Below the pieces are notes generated by a model that was not told the origin of the DNA, made no database searches, and worked only from the letters and a program-made list of their open reading frames with translations. Both the position numbers and the translations under genes were made by a program. A stretch of DNA of 5,180 nucleotides from Desulfobacteraceae bacterium (GTDB lineage Bacteria > Desulfobacterota > DSM-4660 > Desulfatiglandales > HGW-15): NCBI GenBank assembly GCA_003819975.1, contig RPPU01000361.1:1-5180 (forward strand), read 5' to 3'. Positions 1-5,180 of this stretch are shown here, in pieces (the stretch's first letter is position 1; every line of letters begins with the position of its first letter).

Positions 1-984
1 GCAATAAAGTTCCTGGTCGATCTCGGGCAGCATTTTCTGGGCGCTGAGCAGAGCTTCCACCCGATCGATCTGTTTTTTAAGCCCGGGATTATTGGCGATC
101 AGATCCAGAAAAACCGGATTTTTAGGATCCCCCCGTTTGACCTGCACCAGCATCTCGATGGTCTTGTCGCTCTCGTCTTCTTGCTGCAGCCGGTTCTTGA
201 TCTCCTGCAGGATCCCCCGCATCACCATGCCCTGCTTCTTTTTCAAGTTAATGACCGAAGCCTTGACCTCGTCATAAATCATGTTTTGATCGCGCTCGAC
301 CGGCCCGCTGATGATCAATGGTGTACGGGATTCGTCAATCAGGATGCTGTCCACCTCATCCACAATGGCATAATAAAAGTCGCGCTGCGCCAGGCTTTTC
401 ACATCGTATTTCATGTTATCGCGCAGATAATCGAAGCCGAATTCGTTGTTGGTGCCGTAGGTGATGTCGCAGGCATAGGCCTGTTTGCGCTCTTCATCGC
501 TCATCCCATGCACAATAGTTCCCACGGTCAGGCCCAGCATGCGGTAAATACCGCTCATCCATTCGGCATCGCGCTTGGCCAAATAATCATTGACCGTGAC
601 CAGATGCACGCCTCGGCCGGTCAACGCATTGAGATAAAGAGGTAAAGTCGCCGCCAGCGTCTTACCCTCACCGGTCTTCATTTCAGCAATCTTGCCTTCA
701 TGCAGCGCGATCCCACCGATCAATTGCACATCAAAATGCCGCATGCCCAAAACCCGTACCGAAGCTTCCCGTACGGCCGCAAAAGCTTCCGGGAGGAGGC
801 TGTCCAAGGGTTCATTTTGGGCCAATCGGTTTTTGAATTCGACGGTTTTGGCGCTCAGTTCCGGGTCGGAAAGTTTCTGAAAATCGGGCTCCAGGCGGTT
901 GATCTCCGCCACCCAAGGAGCGATTCTTTTTAATTCGCGTTCATTTTTACTCCCGAATATGCGTTTGAAAAATTGAGTGATCAT
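1..984 (-). CDS. secA: Protein translocase subunit SecA, N-terminal 328 residues (cut by window edge)
   Basis: SecA is the cytoplasmic ATPase motor that drives unfolded preproteins through the SecYEG channel. The minus-strand frame is open from the ATG at 984 to base 1 (328 codons; full-length SecA is about 850-1100 residues, so the C-terminal part is outside). Visible in order: [12 protein letters not shown] (80-91); Walker A MKTGEGKT (102-109); [10 protein letters not shown] (130-139); [16 protein letters not shown] (175-190); Walker B VDEVD (208-212); and [12 protein letters not shown] (217-228), which ends the first nucleotide-binding lobe. The preprotein cross-linking domain starts around 228. 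Residues about 240-320 hold a long insert with PKNP (286-289) and PEIDQELY (319-327, approximately), which I recall as typical of FCB-group SecA. The start is fixed: the frame hits a TGA at 1006-1008 with no other ATG, GTG or TTG between. The nearest purine-rich site, AAAGGA at 1001-1006, lies about 16 nt from the ATG, unusually far. The gene is downstream of the M23 peptidase gene on the same strand but appears to have its own promoter. Confidence 0.97.
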   Translation of the reverse strand, partial: MITQFFKRIFGSKNERELKRIAPWVAEINRLEPDFQKLSDPELSAKTVEFKNRLAQNEPLDSLLPEAFAAVREASVRVLGMRHFDVQLIGGIALHEGKIAEMKTGEGKTLAATLPLYLNALTGRGVHLVTVNDYLAKRDAEWMSGIYRMLGLTVGTIVHGMSDEERKQAYACDITYGTNNEFGFDYLRDNMKYDVKSLAQRDFYYAIVDEVDSILIDESRTPLIISGPVERDQNMIYDEVKASVINLKKKQGMVMRGILQEIKNRLQQEDESDKTIEMLVQVKRGDPKNPVFLDLIANNPGLKKQIDRVEALLSAQKMLPEIDQELYC

Positions 985-1058
985 AGTTCTGGTTTCTGCT
1001 TCCTTTCAAAATTTGCGAATAAGGGCCGCCCCGATTCCATTTTATGGCTAAAAATCAT
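981..1058 (-). other. Possible 25-codon leader ORF overlapping the secA start (ATGA)
   Basis: On the minus strand an ATG at 1058 opens a 25-codon frame (begins MIFSHKMESG, ends KQKPEL). Its TGA stop at 983-981 overlaps the secA ATG as ATGA. Such an overlap is the usual geometry for translational coupling. No Shine-Dalgarno precedes its ATG. The peptide has no signal sequence, and its C-terminus does not match the SecM-type RAGP/RAPP arrest motifs. A second tiny frame of nine codons (MQIKPNNDF) lies just upstream at 1077-1048. Both may be chance ORFs; the overlap and the oddly distant secA ribosome site are the only support. Confidence 0.2.
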
Positions 1059-1076
1059 TATTCGGCTTGATTTGCA

Positions 1077-1092
1077 TCCGGGTTTGTCCGGA
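1077..1092 (-). other. Small stem-loop in the secA leader
   Basis: TCCGG pairs with CCGGA across a six-base loop (5 bp, GC-rich). It sits inside the predicted secA 5' untranslated region, about 90 nt before the start codon, and overlaps the ATG of the nine-codon upstream frame. It has no U-tract, so it is not an intrinsic terminator. A short stem like this can occur by chance. Confidence 0.25.
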
Positions 1093-1117
1093 GTCGTTTT
1101 GAGGTTATCGGAACGAT

Positions 1118-1146
1118 ATTATATCCTATTAATCTCAGGATGAAAA
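1118..1146 (-). promoter_or_regulatory. Putative sigma70-type promoter for secA
   Basis: On the minus strand TTTTCA (1146-1141) is followed after exactly 17 bp by a perfect TATAAT (1123-1118). The expected transcription start is near 1111, giving a leader of about 127 nt before the secA ATG. The -10 is consensus and the -35 matches 4 of 6 positions. This suggests secA is transcribed from its own promoter even though it lies downstream of the peptidase gene on the same strand. The match is by eye only. Confidence 0.5.
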
Positions 1147-1170
1147 CACGAAAGCTATGATAGAATTGAA

Positions 1171-1212
1171 AAAACATAACCTGTTTTTCAAAAAACACAA
1201 CGGGCTGTTCAA
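1171..1212. repeat. Two-copy 21-bp imperfect tandem repeat between the M23 peptidase gene and secA
   Basis: Bases 1171-1191 and 1192-1212 are adjacent 21-bp units identical at 16 of 21 positions. Each begins AAAACA, ends TTCAA, and holds an inverted AACA/TGTT core. The first unit with flanking A and T runs can form an AT-rich 7-bp stem (1170-1176 with 1182-1188). The repeat lies just past the M23 peptidase stop codon. On the plus strand it falls inside a 34-codon, lysine-rich open frame (1157-1261), giving a seven-residue repeat (KHNLFFK, then KHNGLFK). That frame lacks a well-placed ribosome site, so I do not call it a gene. The stems are too weak to call a terminator. Confidence 0.5.
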
Positions 1213-1257
1213 GAAAAAGTCGGTTCGGAAAGAAAAAAATAAAGACGGGAGCGGGTT

Positions 1258-2163
1258 TTAATTGAGAATATATTGCTGGGGATTTACAGGCACTTCATTA
1301 AGTAAAATTTCATAATGCAGATGAGCGCCGGTTGAGCGGCCGGTGTTCCCGACCTTGCCGATTTCTTGACCGCGTTTGACCCGATCGCCCGGTTTGACTA
1401 AAAAGGCCGAAAGATGAGCATACCTGGTTTTCAAGCCATACCCATGACTGACGGTCAGCAAATTCCCATATCCATAGTCCGTGCTGGAAGCCGCCACCAC
1501 CACGCCGTCTGCCGGCGCCATAATCAGGGTTCCTTCCCTGGCAACAATATCCAGAGCCCGATGGAATTCTTTTTCCTGGGTAAAAGGTGAAACCCGGTAA
1601 CCGAAATCCGAACTGACCCAGCCCTTGACCGGCCAGACCGATGGCGTACAAGCCAACATGGAACGTTGCTTATCGAAATATCCGAAAAGTTCCTTTTTTT
1701 CAGTCATCTGAATCGCGATGGCGGTTTTCAGATTATCGCTGTAACGGTGCATATTACGGACTTTTTCAATCGAATACTCAGAACCCGCCATTTGCGGACT
1801 GGAACCACCGACTCCCAGAACTTGATTTTGATTGGGGCTGTTTTTTTCAAGATTGATCATGGCCCGTAACTTTTGATCCAGTTTTTGCAATTCTTTGAGA
1901 TTCTCATTCATCTCAATGATCTTTTGGGCCAACGCGTTGTTCTGACGCTCTTTTTCCTGATTTTCTTTTTTAAGCTTGCTCAGCCCGGGAGTGTCTATTT
2001 TGATCAGGGTATAATCGACCAATATGAACAATAAAAAAACCGCAAGAACTGCGGAAATGGACAGCAGAATTTTAAACAAATATCCGGGGAATTCAATTTG
2101 CCTTACTCTCTTTCCACCGGGCACGAAAATTATGGCGATCCTGCTTGAGCTCAATGAATCCAC
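1258..2163 (-). CDS. Membrane-anchored M23 family (LytM-type) metallopeptidase
   Basis: This is a predicted zinc endopeptidase acting on peptidoglycan cross-bridges, or a non-catalytic regulator of such enzymes, facing the periplasm. Of 301 residues, a short basic N-terminus (RVRQIEFPG, 19-27) is followed by one transmembrane helix (about 29-51), a charged heptad-like region suggesting a coiled coil (about 60-107), a linker, and a C-terminal M23 domain (about 180-298). The zinc ligands and catalytic residues appear present: H201 and D205 in HRALD, H250 in YAHLS, and H281 and H283 in HLHYE. The usual HxGxD glycine is alanine here. The start is unsettled. GTG at 2163 has only GGA directly before it, whereas a TTG at 2154 has GGAG about 8 nt upstream and would remove three residues. 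The gene follows uvrC by 78 bp and precedes secA. From memory, membrane-anchored M23 genes beside secA recur in several phyla. Substrate cannot be told. Confidence 0.93.
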   Translation of the reverse strand: MDSLSSSRIAIIFVPGGKRVRQIEFPGYLFKILLSISAVLAVFLLFILVDYTLIKIDTPGLSKLKKENQEKERQNNALAQKIIEMNENLKELQKLDQKLRAMINLEKNSPNQNQVLGVGGSSPQMAGSEYSIEKVRNMHRYSDNLKTAIAIQMTEKKELFGYFDKQRSMLACTPSVWPVKGWVSSDFGYRVSPFTQEKEFHRALDIVAREGTLIMAPADGVVVAASSTDYGYGNLLTVSHGYGLKTRYAHLSAFLVKPGDRVKRGQEIGKVGNTGRSTGAHLHYEILLNEVPVNPQQYILN

Positions 2164-2205
2164 TCCAATTTAAATAAACGAGAAAGGCCAAATTTAATAT
2201 ACTTA

Positions 2206-2214
2206 TAATAACAT
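2206..2214 (-). promoter_or_regulatory. Possible extended -10 promoter for the M23 peptidase gene
   Basis: In the AT-rich gap after uvrC the minus strand reads TGTTATTAT (2214-2206), matching the extended -10 form TG-N-TATAAT with one mismatch. Transcription would start near 2199, about 36 nt before the GTG start. No matching -35 hexamer sits at the right distance. The peptidase gene could equally be cotranscribed with uvrC. Confidence 0.35.
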
Positions 2215-2241
2215 TCATTTAGCCTAATCTAATCTTGAATG

Positions 2242-4095
2242 TCAATCATTATCTCTTATATTTTTAAAAAAATCTAAAATATTCAGTGCCAACCCCTTGT
2301 TTAGGCCGGTAATTTCAAGCAATTCCTCCAGATGAGCGCTTGAAATGGCCTCAATACCCCCCAAATGTTGAACTAAGGCTTTTTTTCGCTTAGGCCCTAT
2401 CCCTGGTATGAGGTCTAAAATAGATTCGGACATTTTTTCTTTTTTCAATTGACGCAAAAAACCTACTGCCCGGCGATGGACCTGATCTCGAATGGTCATC
2501 AAAAAATGCAGCTCCGGATCGCCCGGTTTGAGGTTTAGAGGATTTTTTCGACCCGGAATGAATATCTTATCACCGGTTTCGCCATCCCGTTCTTTGGCAA
2601 TGGCCGCCCATTCCGGCCCATCGCTATTGGCACGATCCGCCAATAGTCTTTGCATTACCATAAGATGACCTTTGCCGCCATCGACCAGGAAAAGATCGGG
2701 CAAGCTGCCTTTGGCCAGGCGTCGTCGCATCAATTCGGCCATCATGCCGTAATCATCAATGCCGGTCTTCTGTTGAATTTTATAATTACGAAAATCTTCC
2801 TTGGCCGGCCGGCCATCCCGATAAGCCACAATAGCGCCGACCGCCAATTCTGCGGAAAGGTTTGAAATATCGATCGCTTCAATCCAACGGGGCAATTTTT
2901 TCAATTGTAGGGCTGTTTGCACTTTTTGCAGAAGCTCCTCCATCTGCAGGGACTGCCGGGCCTGGAGTTGATTTTCAGCATTGGCTTTTGCCATTTTGAT
3001 CAGGCCGGCCTGTTGGCCGCGTTGCGGTTGAATAAGAACCACTTTTTTGTTTTTCTGATCGGTCAACCATTCCGCTATCGCTTCCGGTTCTTCCGGAAGA
3101 TCGGAGACCAATACTTCTGAAGGGATAAAAGCAGCCCGGCTGTAATAATGGGTCAGAAACGCTTCCATGATTTCGCCGGGCGCGCCGCCTTCATCCTTAA
3201 CCGGGTAATGGCAACTGCCCGTTAAATGCCCCTCGCGAACAAAAAGAATAGCCACCTGGGAGTGTCCCGGGCTCCGGGCCAGACCGATCACATCCAGATC
3301 GTCCGTTTTATTCGAGACCACATGTTGTTTTTCAATGGTTTTTTCAATGGCCAGAATCTGATCGCGCAACCGGGCTGCTTCTTCAAAGTTCCGGGCTTCG
3401 GCCGCCGTTTCCATCTTGTTTTTCAGGGTAAAAAGCAATTCGCGATTGCGGCCTTGCAGAAACATCCGGACCTGCTCCACCAACTCCAGATAAGTCCCGG
3501 CCGCGACCGGATGAATGCAAGGACCCAAACAAAAACCCAACTGGAAGTTCAGACAAGGCCGGGAGCGCTTCGGTAAATGCGCTCCTTTGCACTTACGCAA
3601 AGGAAAAATCCGTTCAATCCATTTAAGGGTGCTGCGCACGGCATTGGAAGATGAAAACGGCCCGAAATAATAAGCGCCGTCCTTTTTAACTTTTCGCACC
3701 ACGGTAATCCCGGGATAGGGTTCCCGCGGGTCCAGCCGTAACGAAGGATAGCGCTTGTCGTCCCGCAGAATAATGTTGTAACGCGGCAAATGCTTCTTGA
3801 TCAAATTGCTTTCAAGAATAAAAGCCTCTTTATCCGTGCCGGTAAGGATATAGTCCAAGATCTTGGCCGCCTTGAGCATACGGGCGGTTTTGGAAGAGCG
3901 GTCGCTTGAAGCGCGAAAATAAGATAAAACCCTTTTCTTGAGATTCTTGGCCTTGCCGACATAAAGAACCGCGCCGTCGGCGTCTTGAAAAAGATAGACC
4001 CCGGGATTTTCCAATAAATTCATGCTGAGAATTTCGGGATCCAGCGGCAGTTTTAAAACCTGTTCCTCGTTCATAGCCGATCTGATAGACTCCAT
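2242..4095 (-). CDS. uvrC: Excinuclease ABC subunit UvrC
   Basis: UvrC makes both incisions flanking a DNA lesion in nucleotide excision repair after UvrA and UvrB have located it. The product has 617 residues, near the usual 600-620. Domains in order: GIY-YIG nuclease (GVY at 32-34, YVG at 45-47, probable catalytic R55 and metal-binding E95) for the 3' cut; four cysteines C169, C181, C189 and C193, with the spacing of the E. coli UvrC iron-sulfur cysteines; UVR motif that contacts UvrB (about 224-255); RNase H-like nuclease for the 5' cut, with D409 in AIDISN, D448 in DDYGMM, D472 in LVDGGKGH and H540 in IRDQVH; and C-terminal tandem helix-hairpin-helix (about 560-612, IPGIGPKRKKAL). All key residues appear intact. 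The ATG at 4095 has no clear Shine-Dalgarno; M8 (4074) and M25 are alternative starts before the nuclease domain. The gene diverges from the NUDIX gene and leads toward the M23 peptidase gene. Confidence 0.98.
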   Translation of the reverse strand: MESIRSAMNEEQVLKLPLDPEILSMNLLENPGVYLFQDADGAVLYVGKAKNLKKRVLSYFRASSDRSSKTARMLKAAKILDYILTGTDKEAFILESNLIKKHLPRYNIILRDDKRYPSLRLDPREPYPGITVVRKVKKDGAYYFGPFSSSNAVRSTLKWIERIFPLRKCKGAHLPKRSRPCLNFQLGFCLGPCIHPVAAGTYLELVEQVRMFLQGRNRELLFTLKNKMETAAEARNFEEAARLRDQILAIEKTIEKQHVVSNKTDDLDVIGLARSPGHSQVAILFVREGHLTGSCHYPVKDEGGAPGEIMEAFLTHYYSRAAFIPSEVLVSDLPEEPEAIAEWLTDQKNKKVVLIQPQRGQQAGLIKMAKANAENQLQARQSLQMEELLQKVQTALQLKKLPRWIEAIDISNLSAELAVGAIVAYRDGRPAKEDFRNYKIQQKTGIDDYGMMAELMRRRLAKGSLPDLFLVDGGKGHLMVMQRLLADRANSDGPEWAAIAKERDGETGDKIFIPGRKNPLNLKPGDPELHFLMTIRDQVHRRAVGFLRQLKKEKMSESILDLIPGIGPKRKKALVQHLGGIEAISSAHLEELLEITGLNKGLALNILDFFKNIRDND

Positions 4096-4152
4096 TTTTT
4101 AAGGATATCGACTTGCAGAAGAAAAGGTTAAGTGATAGGAAGGGATGGAGTC

Positions 4153-4158
4153 AAGAGG
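4153..4158 (+). promoter_or_regulatory. Ribosome binding site deciding the NUDIX start
   Basis: AAGAGG ends six bases before the ATG at 4165. This favours that ATG over the upstream in-frame GTG at 4132, which has only a weak AAGG four bases before it and would add 11 residues not needed by the zinc ribbon. Confidence 0.55.
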
Positions 4159-4164
4159 TTTATC

Positions 4165-4689
4165 ATGCAATTCAATGAAAGCCATTTTTCATTTTGCCCG
4201 GTCTGCGGCGCCAAGCTGGAATCCCGTGCGCTCAAAGACCAAGAGCCCCTTCGTTTGATCTGCTCGGCCTGTAAGTTCGTTTTTTACCTGGACCCGAAGG
4301 TGGCGGTCTGTTCCATTGTGGAATGGGACGACCACATCGTGCTTACGAAACGCGCCTTTAACCCGCAAAAAGGCCTGTGGGTCATGCCGGGCGGTTATGT
4401 GGACCGGGGCGAAAGCGTGGAAGCGGCTGCTTTGCGCGAGACCGAAGAAGAATGCGGCATCCAAACCCGGCTGACCGGCTTGCATGGTTTATATTCTTAC
4501 GCCGGCAATTGGGTTGTCTTGGTTGTTTACCGGGCCCTTTATATATCCGGTGAATTATCGGCCCGGGATGAGACCCTAGAGGCCAAGCTTTTTGAACCCT
4601 CCCAAATTCCATGGGATGAACTGGCCTTTGACAGCACCCGGGATAGCCTTAGGGATTATTGTAAACTCAAAGGAGTGGCGCTTGCTTAA
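4165..4689 (+). CDS. NUDIX hydrolase with N-terminal zinc ribbon
   Basis: NUDIX enzymes hydrolyse nucleoside diphosphates linked to another moiety, such as ADP-ribose, NADH or damaged nucleotides, in the cytoplasm. From the ATG at 4165 the product has 174 residues. A zinc ribbon comes first: CPVC (C11, C14) and CSAC (C33, C36). The catalytic domain follows from about 45. The NUDIX box is complete at 77-99: G77, E83, then R91-E92, E95-E96 and G98, fitting GX5EX7REUXEEXGU. The zinc ribbon recalls NADH pyrophosphatase NudC, but the SQPWPFP motif that follows the box in NudC is absent and the protein is shorter. An ADP-ribose pyrophosphatase-like or uncharacterised substrate is therefore more likely. 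It diverges from uvrC with about 69 bp between starts, so the two promoters probably share this gap. Nothing in the sequence ties its function to repair. Confidence 0.93.
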   Translation: MQFNESHFSFCPVCGAKLESRALKDQEPLRLICSACKFVFYLDPKVAVCSIVEWDDHIVLTKRAFNPQKGLWVMPGGYVDRGESVEAAALRETEEECGIQTRLTGLHGLYSYAGNWVVLVVYRALYISGELSARDETLEAKLFEPSQIPWDELAFDSTRDSLRDYCKLKGVALA

Positions 4690-4794
4690 AATTTAGTTCC
4701 GGATCGGTTCGGTTTATCTTGATCTAAACAATATTCGATGATAAAAGAAATGCCCAATCGGGAAACCCGGCGAAAACGCGAATTTCTTGATAGG

Positions 4795-4816
4795 TAAATC
4801 TGCTTGGGCGGATTTA
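4795..4816. other. Intergenic 9-bp stem-loop upstream of the gcvH-like gene
   Basis: Bases 4795-4803 pair with 4808-4816 across a TTGG loop. Eight pairs are Watson-Crick and one is G-U on the plus strand. The stem is followed by TAAAAGTTTT, not a T-run, so it is not a standard terminator on either strand. It could be a transcript-end structure of the NUDIX gene, a leader element of the next gene, or a short dispersed repeat. Confidence 0.4.
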
Positions 4817-4840
4817 TAAAAGTTTTAAAAAAGGCATACC

Positions 4841-4856
4841 CTGCGGCCTGCCGCGG
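4841..4856. other. GC-rich stem-loop in the gcvH-like leader
   Basis: CTGCGG pairs with CCGCGG across a CCTG loop: six pairs, one of them U-G on the plus strand. It lies 40 bp before the ribosome binding site of the gcvH-like gene. An AAAA run follows instead of T residues, so termination on the plus strand is unlikely. I see no glycine-riboswitch consensus in 4690-4910. Confidence 0.35.
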
Positions 4857-4895
4857 AAAACGTTTGAACGTAATAAGACCCAAATCAAAAAGCAT

Positions 4896-4901
4896 AGGAG
4901 G
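4896..4901 (+). promoter_or_regulatory. Strong ribosome binding site of the gcvH-like gene
   Basis: A consensus AGGAGG ends nine bases before the ATG at 4911. It is the best Shine-Dalgarno in the window and fixes this start. Confidence 0.8.
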
Positions 4902-4910
4902 TTAGGAACC

Positions 4911-5180
4911 ATGGCAAATATCAAAGGCTACAATATGCCGGACGAACTCTATTTTAACAAAGACCACAGTTGGGCCAAGATCGAAGGCGATCAGGTGAAA
5001 GTCGGCATGAGCGATTTTTTCCAAAAAGAGGCCGGCGATGTCGTTTACATTGACCTGCCGGAAGAAGAGGATGAAGTCAGCCAGGGAGAAACCTGCGGTA
5101 AAATCCAGTCTCGCAAATGGATCGGCAAGCTGGTCAGCCCCATTTCCGGAGAAATCGTGAAGGTCAATGAGGATTTGGAA
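4911..5180 (+). CDS. GcvH-like lipoyl-carrier protein, first 90 residues (cut by window edge)
   Basis: GcvH proteins carry a lipoyl group on one lysine and shuttle intermediates between partner enzymes; the classic one serves the glycine cleavage system. Ninety codons are visible of about 125-130. The fold's landmarks are clear: LYFNKDHSWAKI (13-24), VGMSDFFQKEAGDVVYIDLP (31-50) and SPISGEIVKVNE (76-87). K69 falls exactly where the lipoyl lysine lies, 21 residues after the D of DLP as in E. coli GcvH. Its surroundings read QSRKWIGK instead of the canonical ESVKAASD. From memory, a KW[VI]G motif is found in GcvH paralogs of bacteria and archaea that are not always tied to glycine cleavage, including relatives of lipoate-binding proteins in sulfur or heterodisulfide-reductase-like systems. 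I therefore call the family but not gcvH itself. No gcvT or gcvP is in view; downstream genes outside the window would settle the role. Confidence 0.9.
   Translation, partial: MANIKGYNMPDELYFNKDHSWAKIEGDQVKVGMSDFFQKEAGDVVYIDLPEEEDEVSQGETCGKIQSRKWIGKLVSPISGEIVKVNEDLE

Noticed and set aside
92..933. Several plus-strand open frames antisense to secA, up to 154 codons
   Set aside because: They lie entirely opposite conserved SecA coding sequence and show no recognisable motif; they are shadows of that gene.
1160..1257. Intrinsic terminator after the M23 peptidase gene
   Set aside because: The minus strand has T-rich runs, but no GC-rich stem precedes them. The only stems are AT-rich and weak.
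2217..2245. Perfect TTGACA (minus strand, 2245-2240) overlapping the uvrC stop, as a -35 for the M23 peptidase gene
   Set aside because: At 16-18 bp spacing the -10 candidates (GCTAAA, CTAAAT, TAAATG) are poor, and the good TATTAT lies 28 bp away, so the hexamer is probably coincidental.
4132..4164. Upstream GTG start for the NUDIX gene
   Set aside because: The ATG at 4165 has a better-placed AAGAGG site, and the extra 11 residues add no conserved feature.
4686..4895. Minus-strand 69-codon frame between the NUDIX and gcvH-like genes
   Set aside because: It has no recognisable family or ribosome site, covers two stem-loops and overlaps the NUDIX 3' end. It looks like chance in an intergenic region.
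4690..4910. Glycine riboswitch upstream of the gcvH-like gene
   Set aside because: I cannot find the conserved glycine-aptamer core; the hairpins present are simple stem-loops.

Overview
The window is an ordinary-looking stretch of bacterial chromosome. It holds five protein-coding genes and no rRNA or tRNA genes, insertion sequences or CRISPR arrays. Three genes read leftward: uvrC, then a membrane-anchored M23 (LytM-type) peptidase, then the start of secA, which runs off the left edge. Two genes read rightward: a zinc-ribbon NUDIX hydrolase that diverges from uvrC, and a GcvH-like lipoyl-carrier protein that runs off the right edge.

The organism cannot be named. Its base composition is moderate and its genes use Shine-Dalgarno signals unevenly. 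After the first nucleotide-binding domain, SecA carries an insert with a PKN motif and a downstream PEIDQELY stretch. As I recall, this resembles SecA of the Bacteroidota/Chlorobiota and related FCB lineages more than the shorter proteobacterial form. An FCB-type or related uncultured lineage is therefore my best guess, held loosely.

Layout: 1-984, secA N-terminal 328 residues (minus). 985-1257, non-coding leader with a good sigma70-like promoter for secA, a small hairpin, two tiny upstream ORFs (one overlapping the secA start as ATGA) and a two-copy 21-bp tandem repeat. 1258-2163, M23 peptidase (minus). 2164-2241, short gap with an extended -10 element. 2242-4095, uvrC (minus). 4096-4164, divergent gap. 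4165-4689, NUDIX hydrolase (plus). 4690-4910, 221-bp gap with two stem-loops and a strong ribosome binding site. 4911-5180, gcvH-like gene (plus).

Functionally this is housekeeping: DNA repair (UvrC), nucleotide-pool hydrolysis (NUDIX), envelope peptidoglycan hydrolysis (M23), protein export (SecA) and a lipoyl carrier. I see no convincing new system. The two points most worth a second look are the unusual secA leader and the lipoyl-site sequence of the GcvH-like protein, which departs from the canonical glycine-cleavage motif.
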